Assembly: GCA_964019135.1 (NCBI GenBank)
Contig: OZ025253.1
Coordinates: forward strand, 2,942,520 to 3,006,519
Reading direction: 5' to 3'
Length of the DNA: 64,000 nucleotides
Source of the DNA: Arenicola marina
Lineage: Eukaryota > Annelida > Polychaeta > Arenicolidae
Part shown: piece after piece, positions 34,018 through 45,650 of the stretch
Layout of the letters: the number at the start of each line of letters is the position of its first letter
How positions within the stretch are numbered: the first letter of the stretch is position 1
Translations under genes and position numbers: made by a program
Notes under the pieces: model-generated
What the model was told of the DNA's origin: nothing
Seen by the model: only the letters and a program-made list of their open reading frames with translations
The model's database searches: none

Positions 34018-34141
34018 TGTTATATCTATTATTCCGGATTAAACCACGACAACAGTTTTGTACTTTCTTGCTTTCTTTTATTAAACCGGAAAACGGAAGT
34101 CGTTCTCCCTTGAGGTTGTATACACGGTGTGGGCTATAACA
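34018..34141 (-). repeat. 124-bp LTR of the truncated element
   Basis: On the minus strand it begins TGTTATAGCCC and ends AGATATAACA, a proper TG...CA LTR with tgttat/ataaca inverted ends. It holds an AATAAA-type signal (ggtttaataaaag) and is followed directly by the putative primer-binding site. Short for a Ty3-type LTR. Confidence 0.7.
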
Positions 34142-36720
34142 TATCCGGACTTACAAACACGACAGAAGCCACGAACTGTAATGACAGCCACCTGCTAATA
34201 ATGGGAGATTTCAACTATCCAGAAATTGAATTGAGTGATGAGATAGCAAATGCACCAGAATCGCACCCCTCACATGAATTTGTTACTACATTCCAGGACT
34301 GTTTCTTATACCAACATGTCAATGAGCCAACACACTACAGAGCCAATCAACACGCCAACATTCTGGATCTTGTCATGACCAACGAGGAAGGAATGGTCAG
34401 TAAATTGGAATACGGAACCCCCATCGGTAAGAGCCACCATGTTGTGCTGACCTGGAAATTCAATTGTTACATACCACAAATCAGGACGAAACTGAAGAAA
34501 TAATCTTACGACAAAGGCAACTATGACAAAATGAGGGAGCAACTGGCACTGGTGAACTGGGAAGACAAACTGAAGAACCAACCAGTCGATGAAATGTGGG
34601 AAGAAATCAGTGATGCAATATTAAAGGCAACAAATGCCCATGTACCCCACAGATCAATCTCAACCTCAAGACCGCTCCCACACAAGAAACCGCTCTGGCT
34701 AAGCAAAAAAGCAATGGCCCAAGTAAAGAAAAAACATAAATCCTTTGCACGCTATAAGGATACCGGAGAATGGCAAGATTACTTGGCGTATGCCGCGGAA
34801 CGAAACCGAGCAAAAAAAGAAATACGGTCAGCGATCCGGGATTACGAGAAAGACATTGCCAAAATCTCTAAATCAGATCCAAAGGCTTTCTTTAGATACG
34901 TCTCATGTAAACTGAAAACTAGATCCGGAGTGGCAAACTTACAGAGGGAAGATGGATCGATAGCCGACCAAGATGATGAAAAAGCTCACATGCTAAACAA
35001 CTTCTTCAGCAGTGTGTTCACACTTGAAAACTTGAATGACATGCCGCAGACAACCCCAACTGAAGTGGCACAACAACTAGACGATGTCCACTTTAGTATA
35101 GAAGATATAGCCCAACTACTTCGAAAACAGAATCCAGCAAAGGCACCAGGCCCAGATAAAATCCATCCAAGAGTGCTAAAAGAATGTGCAGAAATTCTGG
35201 CAGGCCCCCTGTTCACACTCTTCAGGAAATCATTGAGTGAAGGAACAGTGCCTATGTCATGGAAGGAGGGACATGTCACACCCATTTTTAAGAAAGGAGA
35301 CAAGTCCAAAGTTAACAACTACCGACCGGTCAGCCTAACCTCGGTGGTCTGCAAAGTCATGGAGAGAGTTGTTCGCAAAGCATTAATGAACCACCTGGTT
35401 ACAAATAATATCCTATCAGACGCGCAACATGGGTTCGTAAATGGACGATCGTGCACCACTCAACTTCTCGAAGTTATAGGAAATTGGACCGAAATATTAG
35501 ACAGAGGCGGGGCAATAGACACTATATACCTTGACTTCGCCAAAGCTTTCGACACTGTGAACGGCTACTACACAAAATGGAAGCATACGGGGTGACGGGA
35601 CCAGTCCTGAGCTGGACAAGGAGCTTCCTCATGACAAGACGCCAGCGGGTTGTCATAGCAGGAACCGAATCGTCATGGACCAGCGTAACAAGTGGGATTC
35701 CACAGGGATCGGTGTTAGGGCCAGTGCTATTCATAACCTTTATAAATGACATGCCTCACTCCATATCCTCTCTTATACACATGTTTGCCGACGACACCAA
35801 AATGGGACGGGAAATTAAAAGTAGCATAGACAGGCAAGCCCTACAAGAAGATCTGGACCGACTAACGGAATGGTCGACCAAGTGGCAGCTGCGTTTTAAC
35901 CCAACCAAATGCAAAGTCATGCACCTCGGGAGACAGTCATCACCAAAAGGCACATACCCAATGGCGGATGGCAATGCAAGAACTACACTAGAGGAAACCA
36001 ACTTGGAAAAATACCTAGGGTTTTGGGTGGACAACAAACTTAAATTCTCGGACCACGCAGGAAAGGCTGCAGCCAAAGCAAATCGAATCCTGGGCCTCAT
36101 CAGAAGATCATTCACCCACCTTGACGGACCGACCATGAAACAGCTGTTCCAAACTATGGTACGACCCCACCTAGAATATGGAAATGTTGTGTTGAACCCG
36201 CTCTACAAAAAAAGACATAAATCTGATTGAGAGCGTCCAGAGACGGGCGACAAGGCTCATACCAGGCATATGGAAGGCCTAAGCTATGAACAAAGGCTAC
36301 AACACCTAGACATGCCATCGCTAATGTATAGACGTTACCGAGGAGACCTCATCGACGTATATAAACACCTACACAGTATATATAAGGTAAATAGCACATC
36401 GCTCCTACCCCTATCCACCAGTCAAACGACGCGAGGACACGGCCTTAAACTAGCCAAGAGGTACTGTAACACACAAGCTAGGGCCCATTTCTTCGGCATG
36501 AGAATCACAAACGTATGGAATGGTCTTCCAGACGAGGTTGTCATGGCACCATCCCTAAACGCCTTCAAAAATAGGATTGACAGATGCTGGAAACAGTATA
36601 TTATAAAACCGCCCCGGACGACTTCGCAGCTATGCGCACTACCAAATTTGAGTTTGAATTAAGTGAAGAAACGATGAAAATCAACCAAGAGGCCGTACGG
36701 TCCTATGACGGTTGAAGAGG

Positions 36721-36762
36721 ATGTATGTATGTATGTATGTATGTATGTATGTATGTATGTAT
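36721..36762 (+). repeat. (ATGT)n microsatellite, LINE 3' end
   Basis: Ten uninterrupted atgt units directly after the LINE 3' untranslated region, consistent with the simple-repeat tail of the CR1/L2 group. Confidence 0.9.
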
Positions 36763-36765
36763 TTT

Positions 36766-37274
36766 TGTTTATGGAATAAAGACAGACTTCAGGCATTTTT
36801 TACGAGATCGTGGAATGCCGACCTCTGGCAATAAGGACTAACTGGGCTCTTGCCTACGGGTCGCAATACTTTGCGGTACATGTACCACAAAAAGCAACGG
36901 CAAAAGAAGAAGATCGTGCGCGAGCTGAACGGTATAAAAACTTAGTGACAATTGATGACACGGTTTTGCCAGATTCACTCTCGGATTTGACCATAGGCTG
37001 GGGGGTTATATAGATCCTACCAACTTGGGAAATAAAATAAATTGGGCCAAACAACCTCAAATGGATCAAACATAACGCGGATTAGGTGTCCAGGCCTTGA
37101 CACAAGACCAGGCCCCATTGATTGACTACAGTCTAGCACGCCTAACGACTGCACCAGTGCCGCCCCACTCGCCTATGTCATTTAAGCACTGCTCTACCCC
37201 TCACCCCCCATTAATTCTATAGGTAAATGACTAGTTGGTAGTTGGTTGCACATAACCCCAAACTTCTGGCGCTA
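36766..37274. other. Intergenic, no gene seen
   Basis: A 67-codon frame (36810-37013) of ordinary amino-acid composition has no recognisable motif. It may be a remnant of another repeat. Nothing else stands out. Confidence 0.3.
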
Positions 37275-37997
37275 CAGGGGCGGAACTAGTTTTTATAATT
37301 GGGAGGGGAAGGGGGGGGGGGGTGCATCTCGAGAATCTGCCGAATGCAGGCGATGCATACAGTGAATGGGAATATAAGTAGGGGGGGGGGGGGTTGCCCT
37401 TGGGAACATGACCATACACTGTAACTGTGCTTTCCAATGAAATACATCACAGAATGACACTTTGTAGATGCAAGCCAGACAGATCCAAGGAGGGGGGAGG
37501 GGGATTAAACCCAACCCCCTCAAGCAAAGGGATATTAAGCCTTCTTAGGGACTGTTAAAGTCGAAACTTTTTCAATGACAATTTTTGGGGGAGAATGACA
37601 TTTTTCTCCGCATGCAAAATCAAGGCCATCTAAGGTGGATGGGCAAGTGTTATTTGCGTTCCTCGGGATTGGGCTTTTCATTTCACCGTGAACGGGGAAT
37701 GAGGAAAATAATTCTTCTTGAACTGGGAATTGGGTATTAGCCGACTGCCGTGATCAAGGATTTTCATCAATCGTGAACTGGGAATTTTAATATTAAATGA
37801 CCGTGAATCTTCCATTGAATGCGGAGTGTTGTGCTTTTAATTGATTATGACCTGGGAATAAAGAAATTTATTCTTCGTGATCTGGGAACACGACCCTCCC
37901 TTGCCCCCCCCCCCCCTTGCCGCTCCCCCCTCGAAGTTGGAAATCAAGTCCCCCCCCCACCCCAGTCGGACCCCCACCCTTTCTAGATCCGCCCCTG
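37275..37997. mobile_element. hAT-like G/C-tract element (723 bp)
   Basis: Left end CAGGGGCGGAACTAG (37275-37289), right end complement CAGGGGCGGATCTAG (37983-37997). G tracts sit near 37308-37322 and 37381-37393, C tracts near the right end, and an AT-rich part (37630-37880) repeats a ctgggaatt motif. A further gatccaagg at about 37481 may be the end of a nested relative. No transposase. Confidence 0.5.
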
Positions 37998-39179
37998 AAT
38001 GGGGGACTTTTACAGTGCATGGTCATATTTCCAAGGTGTGTGTGGGGGGAGGGGGGGGGGGGAGGGGGCGCATCTCACCTCCACATCCGCCCCATGTGCT
38101 ATTCCGTTGCCGTACAACTACGTACAAGGCTACATTATGATTTATAACACAGCGAGTAGGCCACTGCCAGTACTGATGCTTCTCTCTACATTTTTACAGT
38201 CTATTCTACTTCCAACAACCGAAAATAGTGACAGAAAATAAACTACAGATGTCAGCAGAGATAGTTTGGTTCCTACTTGAGTGTATATCAGCTTTGAAAG
38301 CATCTGTCACTGTCCAATTGTACTGTTACACTGTCGTCTAGGGTATTTGACCCCTATGAGTGCATGTTTGTGTGCCGTGAACTTCGACCCGGATGCGCAA
38401 CAGAGTGTGTCGCGCACGCGCACTCCAAACTACGAGGTGGTTTATTGCGTCGGTGTGCCATCATGGGTGCGTTGCTTATGGGTGTCGACCGCGTGCGCAC
38501 GCCATCGGCAACGACTAATAAGGATTTGAACTTCGGGGACTGGTCAAGGACGCGTACAATTTTGAAACGGAGGTGGGGTATGGTTTGCCGCGATCAAGAG
38601 CAGGGCTCTGGACGACGATTCTTCTCAAATAAGTGGGGAGAACCCCGTAAATATCGATGCTTTATAAGTATCTTTTATTTATCAATATTTTGCACCATTT
38701 AGATTGTGCTGCTATTTCCAAAGTAAGTATAATTATTTAGTGGATATCCCCGCAACAAATGGAAATACTTTGAGGTGACCAATGTCGTTGCATAGCGAGG
38801 TCCGACTGACCAAAATGTTCGCGGCGGTCGACCGTGCTCGGCAACTCAACCCTGGTCAGAGTCGCTCAGTGACCAAAACCCAAGACGTGAAATGAAACAT
38901 ACATTTTTTAAGTTGGACATGAACCGTCCCGGTTATCGCTTACGTTAATAGAATGATTAACCCTGGCTCTGACGATTTCTATCGATGCCTTTTTAATCAC
39001 AAAGAATCTGAAAGAGATCATTGCGGCTTGGCATGGGTGTACATGATATCCACGTGGGTTTAGGGACATGGGGATGCGGGGGGGGGGGGGGGACAGATTG
39101 TCATAGACTGAATATGGCGATGATCCTGTCGCTCACGCTGTCTCTCATGCTAAGCAATGGGGGAAATTTGGTTGCTTGC
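37998..39179. other. Intergenic, no gene seen
   Basis: Contains a G tract at 38043-38067 and another at 39078-39092. Short frames lack recognisable features. Confidence 0.3.
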
Positions 39180-42100
39180 TTGCACGGCTTGCTTGCCGTG
39201 AAGAGCCCGGGACACCTCATCACATGGCTGTGCCCTATTTCTCCACGCCCGGTCACCGTGGAGAATTAGGTTCTCTATACTACATGATGCATTGGTCTCG
39301 CATATTTCACGGCTTGGTTGCGTGAAAAGCCCGGGGCACCTCATCGCATGGCTGTGCCCTATTTCTCCACGCACGTTCACCGTGGAGAATTAGGGTCCAT
39401 CTCTTTATACTACATGATGCACTGGTCTCGCATATTTCACGGCTTGCTTGCTTGAAAAGCCCGGGGCACCTCACCGCATGGCGGTGCCCTATTTCTCCAC
39501 GCACGTTCACCGTGGAGAATTAGGGTCCATCTCTTTATACTACATGATGCACTGGTCTCGCATATTTCACGGCTTGCTTGCTTGAAAAGCCCGGGGCACC
39601 TCACCGCATGGCGGTGCCCTATTTCTCCACGCACGTTCACCGTGGAGAATTAGGGTCCATCTCTTTATACTACATGATGCATTGGTCTCGCATATTTCAC
39701 GGCTTGGTTGCGTGAAAAGCCCGGGACATCTCATCGCATGGCTGTGCCCTATTTCTCCACGCACGTTCACCGTGGAGAAATAGGTTCCATCTCTTTATAC
39801 TACATGATGCATTGGTCTCGCATATTTCACGGCTTGCTTGACTGAAAAGCCCGGGACACCTCATCGCATGGCTGTGCCCTATTTCTCCACGCCCGGTCAC
39901 CGTGGAGAATAAGGTTCTCTATACTACATGATGCATTGGTCTCGCATATTTCACGGCTTGCTTGCGTGAAAAGCCCGGGACTCTTCATCGCATGGCTGTG
40001 CCCTATTTCTCCACGCCCGGTCACCGTGGAAAATTAGGTTCTCTATACTACATGATGCATTGGTCTCGCATATTTCACGGCTTGGTTGCGTGAAAAGCCC
40101 GGGGCACCTCATCGCATGGCTGTGCCCTATTTCTCAACGCACGGCCACCGTAGAGAATTAGGGTCCATCTCTCTATACTACATGATGCATTGGTCTCGCA
40201 TATTTCATGGCTAGATTGCCGTGAAAAGGCCGGGACAGCTCATCGCATCGCTGTACCCTATTTCTCCACGCACGTTCACCGTAGAGAATTAGGGTCCATC
40301 TCTCTATACTACATGATGCGTTGCTCTCGCATATTTCACGGCTAGGTTGCCGTGAAAACCCCAGGAAACCTCATCGCATGGCTGTAACCTATTTCTCCAC
40401 GCACGTTCACCGTAGAGAATTAGGGTCCATCTCTCTATTCTACATGATGCATTGGTCTCGCATATTTCATGGCTAGGTTGCGTGAAAAGCCCGGGACATC
40501 TCATCGCATGGCTGTGCCCTATGTCTCCACGCACGTTCACCGTGGAGAAATAGGTTCCATCTCTTTATACTACATGATGCATTGGTCTGGCATATTTCAC
40601 GGCTTGGTTGCGTGAAAAGCCCGGGGCACCTCATCGCATGGCTGTGCCCTATTTCTCAACGCACGGCCACCGTAGAGAATTAGGGTCCATCTCTCTATAC
40701 TACATGATGCATTGGTCTCGCAGATTTCACGGCTTGCTTGCGTGAAAAGCCCGGGACACCTCATCGCATGGCTGTGCCCTATTTCTCCACGCCCGGTCAC
40801 CGTGGAGAATTAGGTTCTCTATACTACATGATGCATTGTTCTGGCATATTTCACGGCTTGGTTGCGTGAAAAGCCCGGGGCACCTCATCGCATGGCTGTG
40901 CCCTATTTCTCAACGCACGGCCACCGTAGAGAATTAGGGTCCATCTCTCTATACTACATGATGCATTGGTCTCGCATATTTCATGGCTAGGTTGCCGTGA
41001 AAAGGCCGGGACAGCTCATCGCATCGCTGTACCATATTTCTCCACGCACGTTCACCGTAGAGAATTAGGGTCCATCTCTCTATACTACATGATGCGTTGG
41101 TCTCGCATATTTCACGGCTAGGTTGCCGTGAAAACCCCGGGACACCTCATCGCATGGCTGTGCCCTATTTCTCCACGCACGTTCACCGTGGAGAAATGGG
41201 TTCCATCTCTTTATACTACATGATGCATTGGTCTCGCATATTTCACGGCTTGCTTGCCGTGAAGAGCCCGGGACACCTCATCGCATGGCTGTGCTCTATT
41301 TCTTCACGCACGTTCACCGTGGAGAATTAGGTTCCATCTCTTTATACTACATGATGCATTGGTCTCGCATATTTCACGGCTTTCTTGCGTGAAAAGCCCG
41401 GGACACCTCATCGCATGGCTGTGCCTTATTTCTCCACGCCCGGTCACCGTGGAGAATTAGGTTCTCTATACTACATGATGCATTGGTCTCGCATATTTCA
41501 CGGCTTGGTTGCGTGAAAAGCCCGGGACACTTCATCGCATGGCTGTGCCCTATGTCTCCACGCCCGGTCACCGTGGAGAATTGGGTTCTCTATACTACAT
41601 GATGCATTGGTCTCGCATATTTCACGGCTTGGTTGCGTGAAAAGCCCGGGACACCTCATCGCATGGCTGTGCCCTATTTCTCCACGCCCGGTCACCGTGG
41701 AGAATTAGGTTCTCTATACTACATGATGCATTGGTCTCGCAGATTTCACGGCTTGCTTGCGTGAAAAGCCCGGGACTCTTCATCGCATGGCTGTGCCCTA
41801 TTTCTCCACGCCCGGTCACCGTGGAGAATTAGGTTCTCTATACTACATGATGCATTGGTCTCGCATATTTCACGGCTTGGTTGCGTGAAAAGCCCGGGGC
41901 ACCTCATCGCATGGCTGTACCCTATTTCTCCACGCACGTTCACCGTAGAGAATAAGGGTCCATCTCTCTATACTACATGATGCGTTGGTCTCGCATATTT
42001 CATGGCTAGGTTGCCGTGAAAAGGCCGGGACAGCTCATCGCATGGCTGTACCCTATTTCTCCACGCACGTTCACCGTGGAGAATTAGGGTCCATCTCTCT

Positions 42101-42231
42101 ATACTACATGATGCGTTGGTCTCGCATATTTCATGGCTAGGTTGCCGTGAAAACCCCGGGACAGCTCATCGCATGGCTGTACCCTATTTCTCCACGCACG
42201 TTCACCGTGGAGAATTAGAATACATCTCTCT
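39180..42231 (+). repeat. 124/130-bp satellite array, about 24 monomers
   Basis: Tandem monomers carry catgatgcattggtctcgca, tttcacggcttg, cccgggacacctcatcgcat and ttctccacgcacgttc. Two length classes differ by about 6 bp at ggtccatctctctatac versus ggttctctatac. Each monomer has two stem-loops: tttcacggc..gccgtgaaa and ttctccacg..cgtggagaa. The 65-67-codon frames recurring every monomer on the minus strand are by-products of the period. Confidence 0.95.
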
Positions 42232-42591
42232 CAGGGGCGAATCCAGGGCCCGTAAGTTCGAACGGCGAAGGCAAACATAATTCGCTCCGCGCGATGCTAA
42301 TATCCTATTCTAGGGCGAAATATTTGGCCCTGGCCGTTTCAAACTTACGGGCCCAGAAGTTAGGGGGTGGGGGAGGGGGGGGGGCGGCTTTAATTTCGAA
42401 ATAACAGTGCATAGGCGGCGGAAGCGGGGGGCGTGGGGGGTGGTCACTGGCCCTTCTTCAGCATCAGGTTGCGGCTAGTGGACAGGGATAGGCTTCTTTA
42501 TTCTCGGGAGCTGAACCTGTCGGGGCTTCTGCGGCTTGACAAGCGGGTAGGGGCTATAGCCGCAGTAGCCCCCCCGCTGGATCCGCCACTG
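42232..42591. mobile_element. hAT-like element inserted in a satellite monomer
   Basis: Left CAGGGGCGAATCCAG, right complement CAGTGGCGGATCCAG. It interrupts the satellite at catctctctata: left side ends catctctct, right side starts tctctata, so tctct is duplicated. Inside, a 30-40-bp arm (cccgtaagttcgaacgg / ccgtttcaaacttacggg) gives a hairpin over 42248-42352. Non-coding. Confidence 0.7.
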
Positions 42592-42724
42592 TCTCTATAA
42601 TACATAATGCAGTGGTCTCGCATATTCAACGGCTTGGTTGTCGTGGACAGGCCGGGACAGTTCATCGCATGGCTGTGCCCGTGGTGGACGCAAGCACGGT
42701 TCTCTCAATATTACGCAGTGCAGC
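42592..42724 (+). repeat. Last, diverged satellite monomer
   Basis: Resumes the satellite after the hAT-like insert (tctctataatacataatgca, ggtctcgcatattcaacggc) and is cut by the LTR element at 42725. DNA beyond 55148 does not carry on the satellite clearly. Confidence 0.7.
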
Positions 42725-43206
42725 TGTGGTATCCCAGGTCCAATGCTTTTGCGCCATACTGTAGTTTGCGCGCGTGAGTTGCTATAGCAACCACAGCGGT
42801 GATGTCACCGCTTGGATTGAGTTTGAAGTCAGTTAGTCAGTCAGCGGCGTTGCGGGAGGACGGGTTTTAGCTAGCCAGCTAGGAGGGATTTACGTTGGAT
42901 TCACCGCCCTGCGGAGCAAGGGGCTGGCAGCAGTTTCACCAACTGCTGCCAGGTAAGTGACACCGATAACGGAGTTCGTGACTTGTGTTTTATTTGGGTT
43001 TAAGGGCGTTTAAATAAATCATCGAAACTTTAACCACTTCGTTTCGCCTCAGTGCCTTCGCCACCACGTGTTAACGCAAGACCGAATTCGGAACGAACAC
43101 CCAGTTGGGGTTGTCGAAATTAAGTTTAGAAGTAATAAGATCAACACAACGAGAAGTACATTAAAGTAAAGTAAAGACTCCCCCCCTCCATTACTAAAAT
43201 ATCACA
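42725..43206 (+). repeat. 5' LTR of the outer element
   Basis: Begins TGTGGTATCCC and ends AATATCACA. It matches 54669-55148 with a few substitutions and small indels near the end. A splice-donor-like gccaggtaagtg lies at about 42948-42959, within the LTR. Confidence 0.9.
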
Positions 43207-43500
43207 TTTGGTGCCGTGAACCAGCGGTCTTTTCACGTGGTTGAGCGACAAGTGGCAACATTGCGGAACGCCGTGGGTTAGAATTCATGGCTATGTTAGA
43301 AAGTGTTTGAGTGACCAGGTGACGACGATATAGACTTCCCCGTTCACGGAGAGAGGGTTGGAAATTTAGGCCGTGGGATACGTGACCATGTGGGGATTCA
43401 GTCCGAGAAGCGTGAGGAATATGATTTGGGACCCGTCGAGGCTCAGGTAGGCGAGGAGAGCTCAGCTAGGGGTGCGCCTCCAATTTTGTTGCACAATTCT

Positions 43501-43605
43501 AAGATGGCGGCTCTGCCTTCTTCCCCAAATCGGCCGGGCAATCACGTGACCGAAATGCCGGCCCCTGATTGGCCCAGGAGTGCGCGTCCCGCCAAAAGCG
43601 AGTTT
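43501..43605 (+). promoter_or_regulatory. Promoter-like module, copy 1
   Basis: Order of motifs: aagatggcgg (YY1-type), cacgtga (E-box), cgaaatgccgg, ctgattgg (inverted CCAAT), aggagtgcgcgt, cccgccaaaa (E2F-like). The same order recurs 583 bp downstream. Confidence 0.45.
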
Positions 43606-44083
43606 GCGCGGGATTCTCAGCAGGTTGATGTTATAAGGGGAATGCAAGATGGCCGCGCCCATGACACCGTGTTCGGCGAGCAGGCTACTCAGGGTGTCAG
43701 CAACCGAACTCAAAGCGTTAGGTGGGATGGTTACAGGCCAGAGGGGGTTGGTTATGGGCCCCCAAGCGCTGTGCCGTTCGCTGGCAACCCCCATCAGGGG
43801 CAACTGCATCACTCTCGCTTAGCGGAGTCTGCACCCAACCCAGCCGACAGGTGGCAAAATGGCGAGCGCACTGCCGCATGCGGCATGGTGACATTGGTGT
43901 TGAGTGGGGATGAAATTGATTCACCAGGGTGTTCACAGGACAGGTGAATGGCTTGAATGTTTAGACTAGATTTTGTCAGGATGGGGGATTTAAACAAAGA
44001 CTCGTTTGGTATAAATTTTAAGACTTTAACCAGTGTTAACGAAACTGGAGTTGGCAGATTTCTGTGATTTGTATTTTTTTGCA

Positions 44084-44190
44084 AAGATGGCGGACCTTTC
44101 AAAGTTCTAGAATGTTCGACAGGGTGAGGCCGTCACGTGATCGAAATGCCGGTCTCTCATTGGTCGAGGAGTGCGCGTTCCCGCCAAAAC
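44084..44190 (+). promoter_or_regulatory. Promoter-like module, copy 2
   Basis: aagatggcgg, tcacgtgatcgaaatgccgg, ctcattgg, aggagtgcgcgt, cccgccaaaa: the same motifs and nearly the same spacing as copy 1, with the sequence between YY1 and E-box parts diverged. Confidence 0.45.
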
Positions 44191-44802
44191 TGGTTTTGGG
44201 CGGTAACTCTTTGGAAGATGTGGCCCCGGTTTCGAATACATGTTGATATGTGGTGTGACACTGGATGGGATCGGACTCGGTTGAAAATGGTCTTGGGAAT
44301 TTATGGTTCAGGCGGTGTAGTGGGGCACAGGGTTTTTTTTTTTGAGGTGGTTTGGCGGGGCATGATTCGGTGCCATGTTTTCCCACGCAAGTATAAGCGG
44401 TGGATGTGTTTTTTGTTTTTTTGTCAAGTGGCTGTTCTGAAGCACTGGGTGACATGCTGGATCCAGGTAGATCACTTCGGTGACGCCGTCCAGCATCAAT
44501 CCCCAACTGTGAGGTAGAGGGCGGTTTACGTCACAGCCAGGTTGCCTCAGGTCTTCATGAGCCTGTTGCGCCTGGCGTGATAGAATATTCCGTTTTTTTT
44601 GCCATCTTGAGAGTCGCCGACCACGGTGTGTCCTCGCAGGGTAGTTGGCCTGGTACGGGCTGGAAACCAAGACAATGGGCTGCCTAGCAGGAGTTTTGGG
44701 CTGGCAGGGGAGTTACGTCCACAGTGTGTGTTTGTGTCAAGGTATTGCAGGGGGCGGATTTTGGTGAATTTTTATCTGATACGAGTTACCGGTGATTATG
44801 TG

Positions 44803-45367
44803 TGTGACAGATTGTGCTCGTGGGGTGAGAGAGACAAACACACACACTTGTTTGTTGCTGGGGAGGTCTTTATTAGCTGTAATGTCGAAGACCAGACATT
44901 AGTGCCGACGTGTTGCCGGCGCAATCCCAACACATAATCTGCCTAATTAAATAGATAATAATGCAATAATCCTCAAGTTATAAATACATTACGATATGAA
45001 ATATACCATATCTATGGACATTAAATAAGTAACATACATATACTGCTAGTGAGAATAACAAATACACAGGTTTATAATAGTTACCTGTAATGTCGAAGAC
45101 CAGACATTAGTGCCGACGTGTTGCCGGCGCAATCCCAACACATAATCTGCGCGGGATTGCTGGTCTCGCAAACAGACTAGCGGAATTTGACCAATGAAAT
45201 GCGAGATGAAACAATGGACCAATGAATGGAGAGGAATGATAAACAATATTGAGTGCCCCCTAGCGAATGTATGGGTGGTAGCAATGAAAATGAAGAATGT
45301 GAATATGACTAAAATACGGAATAAGAATGTGTTTGTAATTGGAGAATGACGAGTGAAAACTGCTACA
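44803..45367 (-). repeat. 3' LTR of the nested element
   Basis: Plus-strand ends TGTGACAG and CTGCTACA, so TG...CA on both strands. It contains an internal direct repeat of about 63 bp (44880-44942 and 45088-45150, starting tgtaatgtcgaagaccag). Confidence 0.92.
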
Positions 45368-45650
45368 TTGCCCCCTGGGTTAAAATCATGTCGTCCCTTG
45401 ACATGTTACAAGCAAACAAAACAGAGCATTTATGTGGATATATATACACTTGTCTCGTCGGAAGTTACGATACATACACACGTTAACTTCCAAAACATTA
45501 AACATACACAAGTTAACATATTCAATTAATTCATACCACTTCCGGCATTCACACAGCATCTGTAAATGCAATAAATCACACATTTCTGGCATCAGTAATG
45601 CCTGCAATACGATATTCGATACATGCAAAGTAAATACATACTGTAAAACA

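Larger units (their letters stand above)
32590..34141 (-). mobile_element. Truncated Ty3-like LTR element inserted in the LINE
   Basis: In minus orientation: LTR (34018-34141), then directly a primer-binding-site-like ttggcgacgagg, gag and protease, cut off before reverse transcriptase. The left junction at 32589/32590 falls where LINE endonuclease coding resumes. No 3' LTR is present and no convincing target duplication, so the insert was shortened during or after integration. Confidence 0.75.
32091..36662 (+). pseudogene. LINE ORF2: APE-type endonuclease and reverse transcriptase, broken
   Basis: Endonuclease: GITEIK in the first part, GVIYRSPNS at about 32540, then after the inserted fragment MGDFNYPE (about 34204). 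Reverse transcriptase: HVTPIFKKGD, YRPVSLTS, DFAKAFDTV, GIPQGSVLGP and the catalytic FADD at about 35786-35797, of CR1/L2/Jockey type. Breaks: TAA at 32523-32525, reverse insertion at 32590-34141, TAA at 34501-34503, and frameshifts near 35560, 36215 and 36270. Ends at 36660-36662. A dead copy with all domains still readable. Confidence 0.85.
29880..36765 (+). mobile_element. CR1/L2-like LINE, near full length but damaged
   Basis: Contains an SGNH-like ORF, a PHD/RRM-like ORF1, an endonuclease-RT ORF2 and a 3' end in an (ATGT)n microsatellite at 36721-36762, the kind of simple-repeat tail used by CR1/L2 elements instead of poly(A). The 5' limit is uncertain: ggcggcactagcagccta occurs at both about 29886 and 31012. 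ORF2 is split by a reverse-oriented LTR-element fragment and carries several stops and frameshifts, so this copy cannot move by itself. Confidence 0.85.
43207..44802 (+). other. Internal region of the outer element, 5' part
   Basis: Starts with the putative primer-binding site. An open frame 43390-43947 (185 codons from a GTG) shows no gag or enzyme motif. A promoter-like module occurs twice (43501-43605, 44084-44190). The region is interrupted at 44803 by the nested element, with tgtg duplicated. Confidence 0.5.
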